Of a stretch of 14,857 nt of DNA, positions 6,592 through 13,768 are shown piece after piece. The stretch is from Rhodanobacteraceae bacterium (lineage in GTDB: Bacteria > Pseudomonadota > Gammaproteobacteria > Xanthomonadales > SZUA-5). The stretch's first letter is position 1, and each line of letters opens with the position of its first letter. Location of the stretch: assembly GCA_016717705.1 (NCBI GenBank), contig JADKFD010000074.1, forward strand, positions 1 through 14,857. Direction: 5' to 3'. The notes beneath the pieces were generated by a model. It was given only the letters and a program-made list of their open reading frames with translations. It did no database searches and was not told the origin of the DNA. Both the position numbers and the translations under genes were made by a program.

Positions 6592-9222
6592 TTGAGCACC
6601 GTCAGCACCCTGAACTCACGCGCCTTGAGCCTGTTCGACGACCTGGTCGAACTGCCGGCTGACGAGCGAGCCGCCCGCCTGGCCGAGACGCAGGCCAGCG
6701 ATCCCGCGCTCGCCGCAGCGCTGATCGAACTACTGCGCGCCGATGCCGACGCAACGGGTGTACTCGATCGTGGCGTGGAAGCGATCGTCGCCGACGTGGT
6801 CGATGCCGGCGCGGCGCCGACGCTACCGGCACGTATCGGCGGCTTTACGCTGCTGCGCAGTATCGGCCGCGGCGGCATGGGCGAGGTCTGGCTGGCGCAA
6901 CGCGGCGACGGCGCCTACCGGCAGCAGGTGGCGCTGAAATTGTTGAAACGCGGCATGGACAGCGATGCCGTTGCTGCGCGTTTCGTCCAGGAACGGCGCA
7001 TCCTGGCCGAGCTCAGCCATCCGCACATCGCCCGCTTCATCGATGGCGGCGTCAGCGACGACGGCCGGCTGTACTTTGCGATGGAATACGTCGCCGGGGT
7101 CGATCTGGTCACCTACGCCGTACAGCAGCGCCTCGATGTGCGGGCGCGCGTTGGACTGCTGGTGGCGGTCTGCGATGCGGTTGCGCATGCACAGGCGCAT
7201 CTGGTGGTGCACCGCGATCTCAAGCCGTCGAACATCCTGGTCGATGCCGATGGCCAACCGCGCGTGCTCGACTTCGGTATCGCCAAGCTGCTCGGTGCCA
7301 ACGCGCCCGACGAAACCCTGACGCAAACCGGTGTGCTGGCGATGTCGCCGTCCTATGCCGCGCCGGAGCAGGTGCTGGGCGAGTCGATCAGCACCGCCAC
7401 CGATGTCTATGCGCTCGGCACGCTGCTGTTCCAGATGCTGACCGGCGAATTGCCGCAGCAGCGCCAGGCACTGTCGCTGGAGGCGCTGGTCGCTTCGGCG
7501 CGCAGCGAACAGACTGTCGCGCCCAGCCAGGCTTTGCGGCGGGCTATCACCTCTGCCCACGGCAGCGACACGGCGCGCGTGCGCCGCGAAATCGCCGGCG
7601 ACCTCGACACCATCGTGCTGACCGCCTTGCAGCGCGAACCGGCGCGCCGCTATGCCAACGCGGCGGCGCTGGCCGACGATCTGCGCCGCTGGCTGGACGC
7701 GCGGCCGATTGCGGCGCGGCCGGATACGGCCGGCTACCGGATGCGCAAGTTCGTTGCTCGCAACCGGCTGGCGGTCGGCAGCGCCAGCGCGGTGCTGCTG
7801 GCGCTGCTGGCGGGCTGGCGCTGGCCCTGTGGCAGGCCAGCGTCGCGCGCCAGCAGGCGGCGCGCGCGGAGGAGTCCTATCGCCAGGCGCAGCGCGTCAA
7901 CGCTTTCTTCAGCATGCGCATCCTCGAAGGCAACATCACCCAGCAGGCCGCCGGAGCCGGCTTGACCTTCAAGGACTGGCTGCTCGCATCGGTGCCGCGG
8001 CTGGATACCGACCTGGCCGATGCGCCCAGCGGACGCGCCAATCTACGTCGCGAGTTTTCCCTGTCTCTGCGCGAACTCGGTGAACTGGACGCCGCGGTCA
8101 AACAGGGCGAAATCGCGATCGCTGAGGCCCGCGAGATTTTCGGCAACAGTCTGGAGCTGGGACTGGCGCTGCAAGCGCAGGGCGCCACCCTCAACGAAAA
8201 AGGCGAATTCGACCGCGCGCAGCGCTTGCTCGAAGAGTGCCTGGCGATCTACGACAGCCTGCAGCCCAGCCAGGACGTGCGCTTGCACCGGGTGATGGCC
8301 CGCACCACCCTGCTGCGCATTGCCAACGCGAATGGCGACTACGCTGGCGCACTGGTCATCGCGCAGCTCAATATCGCCGAGCGCGGCGCCCTTTACGGTG
8401 TCGACGACTATCGACTCGCCGTCGACTACAACAACCTGAGCGCGATCTACACGCGCCTCGGTCGCCTGAGCGAGGCTGAGCAGGCCATCAGCCGGGCGCG
8501 TGAACTGCTCGACAAGGATCCGAGCCGTCCGCAAGCGCGTGCGGCCTTCCTCGATCAGGCCCTGTGTTCCTTGCGCATATTGCACGGCGCCAGCGCCGCG
8601 GCCGTCGAGATCTGCCAGCGCGCGATTGCGTTGTCGACCCAAGTGGTCGGCGCCGAGCACGCACAGACGCTGGCGCAACGCATCACGCTCGCGTCCGCAT
8701 GGATCAACGCGGGCGAAATCGATCAGACAGAGCGCGAGATGGCAACCCTGCTGCCAAGCGCCCGTGCGCAGAATCTGCGCGAACTGGACGATGCGCTGAC
8801 CATCGCGGCTCGCGTCGCAATGCACCGGCAGCGCTGGCCCGAGGCGCTGCAATTGGCGCAAGAGGCGGCCGATCTGCAAGCTGCCCGGCACATCGAGGCT
8901 GGCGTGCGGTGGCCGGGGGTCAGCGGTCGGCGCGCGCTGCTGATGGCGCGGCCCAGCACGCGCTGGACCCGACCCGCGGTGTCCCTGGCGGCGGCTCCCC
9001 AGGCGCGCAGCGGCGGTCGGCATCGCCCGCGAGGGCTCGAGGGACAGCGCGGCGCTGATTCGCGCGTTTGCGGCGTGGTGCGCGTACATGGCAATGCACA
9101 TCAGTCACGACGATGCCGCCGCGCAGTCCATGCGCGAGCAAGGTCTGGATCTCCTTGCCAAGGACATGGACCCGGCGGCGGCGCGCCAGCAATGGGCGCA
9201 CTGGGCCGTCGCCCCGTTCTAG
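6592..9222 (+). CDS. Membrane Ser/Thr protein kinase with TPR tail, frameshifted
   Basis: About 877 codons when frames are joined. I place the start at TTG 6592, 10 nt after GGAG, because similar proteins begin with the SRALSLFDDLVELPADER helix just after it; ATG 6526 in the same frame has no ribosome site. The kinase domain has the Gly loop GRGGMGEVW (from residue 92), Lys116, HRDLKPSN (Asp209), DFG (227) and APEQ, so it should be active. One transmembrane helix follows at about 393-413. The C-terminal part is TPR-like helices (EFDRAQRLLEECLAIYD; DYNNLSAIYTRLGRLSEAEQAI), probably periplasmic and sensory. The frame breaks at 7812-7815 (missing base in GGG; repair gives LALALWQASVARQQ) and again between about 8905 and 9005. 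The final segment (AVGIAREGSRDSAALIRAF...MREQGLDLLAKD) runs to TAG 9220-9222. The likely substrate is the neighbouring ECF factor. Confidence 0.85.
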
Positions 9223-9246
9223 GAGTCCTCTGTACAAGTTCTGCGG

Positions 9247-9279
9247 CCGGAACTGCCGCGCCATCGCGCGCAGTTCTGG
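9247..9279. terminator. Strong hairpin between convergent genes, possible bidirectional terminator
   Basis: An inverted repeat forms 14 pairs with one bulged C (9257) around a 4-nt CATC loop (9262-9265); the arms are 9247-9261 and 9266-9279, with one G-T pair. It lies 25 nt after the kinase stop and about 107 nt past the end of the converging membrane-protein gene. No T-run follows on either strand, so it is not a classic intrinsic terminator. The rest of the 163-bp gap between the two stop codons shows nothing else. Confidence 0.55.
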
Positions 9280-9385
9280 TCGCCCCAGGGGGCGTTCAGA
9301 CGCGCATCGAGGCGCTGGACGCAGGTCGCGCAGCAGGGCCACGCGACCGGCATTCAGATACAAGCGGGGCTTGCGGCCAATCTCG

Positions 9386-10141
9386 TCAATGCACCTCCCA
9401 ATCCAGTTCGCTGCCACCGCGACCGTCATCGCGCACCGCAAGGGTCAGCTTGCGCTGTGCCGATTCGAATTCCACCGTCTCCGCTTGCGCGCTGGCAGCG
9501 AGCACACGGGCGCTGTAACCGGCCGCGCCCAACTGCTGCGAGTAGTAAGCGACCACGTCCGAATGTGGCGCAGCGCCGACCCACGACACGCGCAGTCGGT
9601 CACCTTCGCGCGCGAACGCGGTGCGCACGAATCCCGGCAAGCGCGCGATCCCGGGCGGGTCTTCGCCGCTGACGTCGGTGGTCGGTCGCGCCGACCCCAG
9701 CCACGACGACAGCGCTTGATCCGCGTCGGCACGGCCCTGCTGCGCGAGTTGACGCAGTCCCGCGGAAGCAGCGGGCAGGGCGCCCCCCAGCAGTTCCTGC
9801 TGCAAGGCTTCGGCGGATGCCGGAATGGCCGCGCCGAGCCGCGCGACCTCTGCTTGAACGCGTTGCTGCGCGTCGCTTTGCAGCGCACCAAGTGCCGCAT
9901 CTGCGTTGGGCATCTCGCGCATCACGTGCTCGACGTTCGCCGGCAATGCGGACTGCAGCACGTCGCGACCCTGTCCCAGCAGGGAGCTGCCCACCTGCCA
10001 GGCGCCGCCAAACAGCGACACGGCCAACCACAACAGCAAGGCCGGCAGCAGCAGCAAGGCCAACCCGCCCGCGATCCACACTGAACGCGGCAGACGCCGC
10101 AACCGCAACCAGGCAAACTCCATCAGGCCGACGTGGTTCAT
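9386..10141 (-). CDS. Membrane-anchored protein of unknown function, coupled to the HPF gene
   Basis: A 251-residue protein starting at ATG 10141, overlapping the stop of the upstream HPF gene as ATGA, with GGAG about 9 nt before it. A positively charged N-terminus (LRLRRLPR) precedes one transmembrane helix at about 22-45, giving an N-in topology with most of the protein outside the cytoplasm. Residues about 75-155 are Ala/Gln-rich and helical, possibly coiled coil (QSDAQQRVQAEVARLGAAIP). The last ~90 residues look like a small alpha/beta domain (DVVAYYSQQLGAAGYSARV ... KLTLAVRDDGRGGSELDWEV). I do not recognise the family. The tight overlap means its translation probably depends on the HPF gene, but a functional link is only suggested by position. 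Confidence 0.75.
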   Translation of the reverse strand: MNHVGLMEFAWLRLRRLPRSVWIAGGLALLLLPALLLWLAVSLFGGAWQVGSSLLGQGRDVLQSALPANVEHVMREMPNADAALGALQSDAQQRVQAEVARLGAAIPASAEALQQELLGGALPAASAGLRQLAQQGRADADQALSSWLGSARPTTDVSGEDPPGIARLPGFVRTAFAREGDRLRVSWVGAAPHSDVVAYYSQQLGAAGYSARVLAASAQAETVEFESAQRKLTLAVRDDGRGGSELDWEVH

Positions 10142-10530
10142 GCCGGGTTCTCCGCGTTGCGCCTGGGCAAGCGCAAGATCGCGCGGGCGCGGATCGCAGG
10201 ATTGCTGGCCGCGTCCGCGCGCTGTGTCTGGCGCATGCGTCGGAGCCGACGGCTGACCGCCCCGGCCGCTCGCTCGACAGCGCGCGACATGGCGAGGTAC
10301 AGGTCCTGTTGCACGTCCGCGATCACCACATCGCTGCTGTCCGCCAGTCTCACCTGCAACTGACAACGCTTGTCGATGCCACCCCGCTGTCCGTTGATGT
10401 CGGACAAGCGAACAAACACGCGACGCACCCGGTTGTGCAGATGATCGAAAGCGAACTGCAGCTGGCGTCGCAGGTGCGCTTCGATTGCGGCAGTCATCAC
10501 GAAACCGCGGGCTTGTACATTGATCTGCAT
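10138..10530 (-). CDS. HPF/RaiA-family ribosome hibernation factor
   Basis: A 130-residue cytoplasmic protein of the short HPF/RaiA (YfiA, ribosome-associated sigma-54 modulation) family, which binds the 30S decoding centre and stabilises inactive ribosomes in stationary phase or stress. Family features are the start MQINVQARGF, an amphipathic helix (IEAHLRRQLQFAFDHL), the central strand VRRVFVRLSDING, CQLQVRLADSSDVVIADVQQDLYLAMSRAVERA, and a basic end VSRRLRRMRQ. About 30 residues follow the core and are not part of it. The ATG at 10530 has a near-perfect AGGAGG site 8 nt upstream. The gene is divergent from nhaR across 108 bp and shares a 4-nt ATGA overlap with the membrane protein downstream. 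It differs from long HPF, which has an extra dimerisation domain. Confidence 0.85.
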   Translation of the reverse strand: MQINVQARGFVMTAAIEAHLRRQLQFAFDHLHNRVRRVFVRLSDINGQRGGIDKRCQLQVRLADSSDVVIADVQQDLYLAMSRAVERAAGAVSRRLRRMRQTQRADAASNPAIRARAILRLPRRNAENPA

Positions 10531-10570
10531 GACAGCGACCTCCTGGGTTTGAGTTGGCGCCAGATTGAAG

Positions 10571-10600
10571 TTGCCATGCGTTCGGGAAAAGCAGTAAGTT
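10571..10600 (+). promoter_or_regulatory. Weak promoter candidate for nhaR
   Basis: TTGCCA (10571-10576) and TAAGTT (10595-10600) are separated by 18 nt in the 108-bp divergent gap, about 38 nt before the nhaR start. This is a modest match to a sigma-70 promoter. No convincing promoter was found for the HPF gene in the other direction. Confidence 0.3.
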
Positions 10601-10638
10601 CTGACAGTTCATTGCGGTTTTTTCGAAGGATCTCTGGC

Positions 10639-11565
10639 ATGCGACGCTCCCTCAACTACAAGCATCTGCACTATTTCTGGGCGGTGGTGCGCGCCGGTGG
10701 AGTGACTCGTGCAGCGGAGAAACTGCATCTCACGCCGCAGACGCTGAGTGGGCAGCTCAAGCAGCTGGAGGACAGCGTAGGCGTGGCGCTGTTCACGCCC
10801 GTGGGCAAACGACTGGAACTGACGGAGGCCGGCCGCGTGGCCTATTCCTATGCCGACGAGATGTTCTCGCTGGCCGCGGAACTCGGCGAGGCGCTGAAGG
10901 CGCTGCCAGCCGGACGCGAGCAGAGCTTTCGCGTTGGCGTGGCCGATGCGGTGCCCAAATCCGTGGCGCATCGGCTGATCGCCCCGGCCCAGCAGTTGAG
11001 CGATCCGTTCCGCCTGGTCTGTCGCGAGGGCAAGCTCGAGAATCTACTGGCGGAGCTGGCGCTGCATCGCCTCGATTGCGTGCTGTCGATCCGTCCGGTA
11101 CCGCCGGGCCTGAGCTTGCGCAGCTACAACCACAAGCTCGGCAGCAGCGCGATCGGCCTTTACGCGGCGCGCGCGCTGCAACTGCCGGACATGGTCTTTC
11201 CGCGTTGCCTGCACGGTCAGCCCTTGCTGCTGCCGAGCGAGGATTCCCCGGTACGCGGGCAACTGATGGACTGGTTCGAGGAACAGCGCGTGGTGCCGCA
11301 TGTGGTCGGCGAGTTCGACGACACCGCGCTGATGAAGACTTTCGGACGTGCCGGCGGGGGCGTATTCCCGGCGCCGATCGCGATCCGCGACGAAATCGAC
11401 CATGCCTACGACGCGCTGCTGCTCGGTCCGACGGGCACCATCGAGGAGAGCTACTACGCGATCTCCACCGAGCGGCGCGTCAGCCACCCCGGTGTGCGCG
11501 CCATGATCGACGTCGCTGCGAGCACCCTCGCGAATGAACTTGTTCAGAGGGCCCCGCGTCCGTGA
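10639..11565 (+). CDS. nhaR: NhaR-type LysR-family transcriptional regulator
   Basis: A 308-residue LysR-type DNA-binding regulator closest to NhaR, which in enterobacteria activates the Na+/H+ antiporter gene nhaA in response to Na+. The N-terminus is a strong NhaR signature: LNYKHLHYFWAVVRAGG, then the winged helix-turn-helix with RAAEKLHLTPQTLSGQLKQLE and LFTPVGKRLELTEAGR (about residues 5-65). A linker helix and the periplasmic-binding-like effector domain follow (about 95-300), with DCVLSIRP and a Gly-rich GRAGGGVFPAP typical of the family. ATG 10639 has AAGGA 8 nt upstream. No nhaA is in the window; the genes downstream are a TerC/Alx exporter and an SbtA-like transporter, so its target may differ from that in E. 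coli. A LysR-type dyad lies just after its stop codon. Confidence 0.9.
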   Translation: MRRSLNYKHLHYFWAVVRAGGVTRAAEKLHLTPQTLSGQLKQLEDSVGVALFTPVGKRLELTEAGRVAYSYADEMFSLAAELGEALKALPAGREQSFRVGVADAVPKSVAHRLIAPAQQLSDPFRLVCREGKLENLLAELALHRLDCVLSIRPVPPGLSLRSYNHKLGSSAIGLYAARALQLPDMVFPRCLHGQPLLLPSEDSPVRGQLMDWFEEQRVVPHVVGEFDDTALMKTFGRAGGGVFPAPIAIRDEIDHAYDALLLGPTGTIEESYYAISTERRVSHPGVRAMIDVAASTLANELVQRAPRP

Positions 11566-11566
11566 T

Positions 11567-11585
11567 TGTTCGAATTTCTCGAACA
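11567..11585. promoter_or_regulatory. Perfect dyad with T-N11-A, candidate LysR-type operator before terC
   Basis: TGTTCGA (11567-11573), spacer ATTTC, TCGAACA (11579-11585): a perfect 7-bp inverted repeat containing T-N11-A, the general LysR-type box. It begins 2 nt after the nhaR stop. A weak TTTTGC (11607-11612)/TATGCT (11630-11635) pair with a 17-nt spacer lies downstream. The start it predicts, near 11641, is about 65 bp from the dyad centre, the usual place for a LysR activator site. It could also be part of an nhaR terminator, but no T-run follows directly. Confidence 0.45.
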
Positions 11586-11630
11586 TTCAGAACAGTTAAT
11601 TCGTCTTTTTGCGCAGGTGTCCGCGCTCTT

Positions 11631-11665
11631 ATGCTGCGCCCCGCGACGGGCCCCTCTGGCAGCAT
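11631..11665 (+). other. Stem-loop in the terC leader
   Basis: ATGCTGC (11631-11637) pairs perfectly with GCAGCAT (11659-11665), and inside it GCCC (11638-11641) pairs with GGGC (11648-11651) around a 6-nt loop. The structure ends 35 nt before the terC ribosome site. The alx/mntP genes of some bacteria carry Mn2+- or pH-responsive leaders, but I do not see the conserved yybP-ykoY motif here. Confidence 0.4.
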
Positions 11666-11712
11666 GGTGCTGCGATGTCGTCGCTTCTGAACGCGCCCGT
11701 GGAGGGTCTCGC

Positions 11713-12708
11713 ATGGAAACGATCACGCACCTGTTTGCGCAAGATGTACTCGGCCAGGACATGTGGATCTGGCTGCTGTTCCTCGCCATCGTCGTCGGAT
11801 TGCTGATCTTCGATCTCGGCGTGCTCAACAAGAAGGACCACGAGATCGGGGTCAAGGAAAGCCTGTGGCTGTCGGCCGGTTATATCGCCGTCGCGGGCGC
11901 TTTCGGTGCCTGGGTCTGGTGGTACCTCGGCGCCACCAGCGGCATGCAGTACTTCACCGGCTTCATGATCGAAAAGTCGCTGGCGCTCGACAACGTGTTC
12001 GTCATCGCGCTGATCTTCAGCTATTTCGCCGTGCCGCGCGTCTACCAGCACCGCGTGTTGTTCTGGGGCATCCTCGGCGTGATCGTGCTGCGCGCGATCA
12101 TGATCGGCGTCGGCGCCACCCTGGTCAGCGAGTTTGGCTGGGTGCTCTACCTGTTCGGTGCCTTCCTGATCGCAACCGGCATCAAGATGTTGTTGATGAT
12201 CGACAACATGCCGGACATCGGCAACAACCCGCTGCTGAAGCTGATGCGAAGGCACCTGCGCGTCACCGACCAGGTGCACGGCAACCAGTTCTTCGTGCGC
12301 CTGCCGGCCTCCGATGCGCCCGGCGCCAGGAGCGTCGTATGGGCCACACCGCTGTTCTTCGCGCTGGTCCTGGTCGAGGTCGCCGACATCATCTTTGCCG
12401 TCGACTCGATCCCGGCGATCTTCGCGATCACCACCGACCCGTTCATCGTCTACACCTCGAACATCTTCGCCATCCTCGGCTTGCGCGCCCTGTACTTTGC
12501 GCTGGCGGCGGTGATCCATCGCTTCAAGTATCTGAAGTACGCGCTTGCGGTGATCCTGGTGTTCATCGGCGCGAAGATCTTCTGGAACCAGATCTACGGC
12601 AAGCTGGATCCAGCGATCTCGCTGTCGGTGACCTTCAGCATGCTGGCGATCGGCATCGGCTACTCGCTGTACAAGACGCGTACTCAGACCGCTGCGGCAG
12701 CGAGCTGA
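11713..12708 (+). CDS. TerC/Alx-family membrane transporter, probable Mn2+ exporter
   Basis: A 331-residue integral membrane protein of the TerC family, matching the ~320-residue Alx branch in length. Alx members act in Mn2+ export and alkaline stress; true TerC proteins accompany tellurite-resistance genes, which are absent here. The family signatures are clear: KSLALDNVFVIALIF in an early helix and VEVADIIFAVDSIPAIFAI in a later one, with buried Asp and Glu that probably coordinate metal. About eight or nine transmembrane helices can be drawn, with a cytoplasmic loop at about 175-210 containing KLMRRHLRVTDQ. ATG 11713 lies 6 nt after GGAGGG. The gene follows nhaR by 147 bp, which hold a LysR-type dyad and a stem-loop, and is closed by a perfect 14-bp hairpin 45 nt after its stop. 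Confidence 0.9.
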   Translation: METITHLFAQDVLGQDMWIWLLFLAIVVGLLIFDLGVLNKKDHEIGVKESLWLSAGYIAVAGAFGAWVWWYLGATSGMQYFTGFMIEKSLALDNVFVIALIFSYFAVPRVYQHRVLFWGILGVIVLRAIMIGVGATLVSEFGWVLYLFGAFLIATGIKMLLMIDNMPDIGNNPLLKLMRRHLRVTDQVHGNQFFVRLPASDAPGARSVVWATPLFFALVLVEVADIIFAVDSIPAIFAITTDPFIVYTSNIFAILGLRALYFALAAVIHRFKYLKYALAVILVFIGAKIFWNQIYGKLDPAISLSVTFSMLAIGIGYSLYKTRTQTAAAAS

Positions 12709-12753
12709 ACAGCGCTCGGCGCGACTCGATCGGGTCGATCCACGGAAGTGGCA

Positions 12754-12786
12754 GGTCACGTGGTCCGCGCAACGGACCACGTGACC
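12754..12786. terminator. Perfect 14-bp hairpin after terC
   Basis: GGTCACGTGGTCCG (12754-12767), loop CGCAA, CGGACCACGTGACC (12773-12786). Every base of the arms pairs. There is no T-run after it in either direction, so termination would have to be of the type that does without a U-tract. Each arm also contains the palindrome CACGTG. Confidence 0.65.
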
Positions 12787-12844
12787 AGATCAGCGCGCAA
12801 CGCAGGCGCCCTGGGCCCGCCGGACCAACCTGAGCGACTTGCGC

Positions 12845-13768
12845 ATGGATGCAAGCCCACCAGCAGGAGCAAGCGGAGGCCACCAGTTTGTGGGGCGGTT
12901 TTTCCCTTGCCGGGGGCCCCGGCCCGGCCCGCCCGGCCGCCCGGTTCCGTCGGGCCCGCGGCCTGGCCCGCCGGTGCCCGCCCGGGCGGGGGGGGGGGCG
13001 GGCGGCACCCGCCGCCGCCGCGCCCGGGGGGTGTGCGCCCGGCTGGCCCGCGCGATCGCGTTCGTCATCCGCGCGCGGTGGGCCCCCGATGCCGCGGCCA
13101 CCGCGGCGCATTACGGCTCGGTCAGCGTCGCCACCTTTGCCGTGGGCGTCAACTGGTTGCTGGCGCGCGACATCGCCTTCGAGCCGCAGGCGACGGTGTT
13201 CCTTGCGGTGATGGAAGTCCCGGCCATCATGGTCGGAATCGTGTTGGCGCGTGGCATCGGGCGCGACACCAATTGGGGCGTGCTGCTGCACGAAACCTTT
13301 CTCGGCAAGGGCGTGACACTGCTGCTCGGTGGCATGGCGATCGGCTGGATCGCCGGCCCCGAGGGGCTCGCCCCGATCAAGGGGCTGTTCTACGATCTGT
13401 TCAAGGGCGTGCTGGCGCTGTTCCTGCTGGAGATGGGGCTGATCGTCAGCCACCACATCGGCGAACTGCGTCGCAATGGCCTGTTCCTGCTCGCTTTCGG
13501 CCTGCTGATGCCGCTGCTGTCGGGCATGCTCGGGCTGGGTTGCGGCATGCTGCTGGGACTGTCGGTGGGCGGATTGACGCTGCTCGCCACGCTTGCGGCG
13601 AGCGCCTCCTACATCGCGGTGCCGGCGGCGATGCGTGTTGCCGTGCCGCACGCCAATCCGGCGCTGTCGCTCGGTGTCGCGCTGGGCGTGACGTTTCCGT
13701 TCAACATCCTTGTCGGAATCCCGCTCTACCATCGGATAGCGGTGCAACTTGTCGGAGCGACCCCATGA
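12845..13768 (+). CDS. sbtA: SbtA-like sodium-dependent bicarbonate transporter, N-terminal half missing or corrupted
   Basis: From about 13055 to the stop at 13766 the product matches the SbtA family (PF05982) of Na+/HCO3- symporters. DAAATAAHYGSVSVATF and FLAVMEVPAIMVGIVLA correspond to the core ion-binding region. Then follow HETFLGKGVTLLLGGMAIGW, LFKGVLALFLLEMGL and TLAASASYIAVPAAMR, ending with FPFNILVGIPLYHRI. The usual first four or five helices, over 100 residues, are absent. In their place the frame reads Pro/Gly/Arg-rich sequence from a nearly A-free tract (12886-13054), with no membrane helix. The first ATG in frame is 12845; GTG 12890 has GGAGG 10 nt upstream, but neither gives a normal N-terminus. 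As written the protein should not work. The last codons overlap sbtB as ATGA. Whether the gene is truly truncated or the tract is a sequence error is open. Confidence 0.75.
   Translation: MDASPPAGASGGHQFVGRFFPCRGPRPGPPGRPVPSGPRPGPPVPARAGGGAGGTRRRRARGVCARLARAIAFVIRARWAPDAAATAAHYGSVSVATFAVGVNWLLARDIAFEPQATVFLAVMEVPAIMVGIVLARGIGRDTNWGVLLHETFLGKGVTLLLGGMAIGWIAGPEGLAPIKGLFYDLFKGVLALFLLEMGLIVSHHIGELRRNGLFLLAFGLLMPLLSGMLGLGCGMLLGLSVGGLTLLATLAASASYIAVPAAMRVAVPHANPALSLGVALGVTFPFNILVGIPLYHRIAVQLVGATP
12886..13054. other. Nearly A-free, extremely GC-rich tract with an 11-G run
   Basis: Only one A (13007) occurs in these 169 nt, which are mainly short C and G runs, including 11 consecutive G at 12988-12998 and six more G near 13026-13031. 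Composition changes sharply at both edges, to normal coding DNA at about 13055. The 66 nt between the terC hairpin and the first in-frame ATG (12845) look ordinary and hold nothing recognisable. Confidence 0.85.

Noticed and set aside
9817..10638. N-terminal extension of the nhaR frame
   Set aside because: The frame is open upstream, but NhaR homology begins at the ATG at 10639, which has its own ribosome site; the extension lies antisense to the HPF and membrane-protein genes.
10531..10638. Sigma-54 promoter for the HPF gene
   Set aside because: TGGC motifs occur, but no GC element at the required spacing follows them.
11566..11712. yybP-ykoY (Mn2+) riboswitch before terC
   Set aside because: Only a simple nested stem is present; the conserved loop motifs of that riboswitch class were not found.
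11629..12780. A 383-codon minus-strand open frame opposite terC
   Set aside because: It is rich in Asp, Gln, His and Arg, as expected when membrane-helix codons are read in reverse; terC is certain on the other strand.
12635..13747. A 370-codon minus-strand open frame across terC and sbtA
   Set aside because: Its product is His/Gln/Arg-rich with no domain, while the plus strand encodes recognisable membrane proteins over most of the same span.
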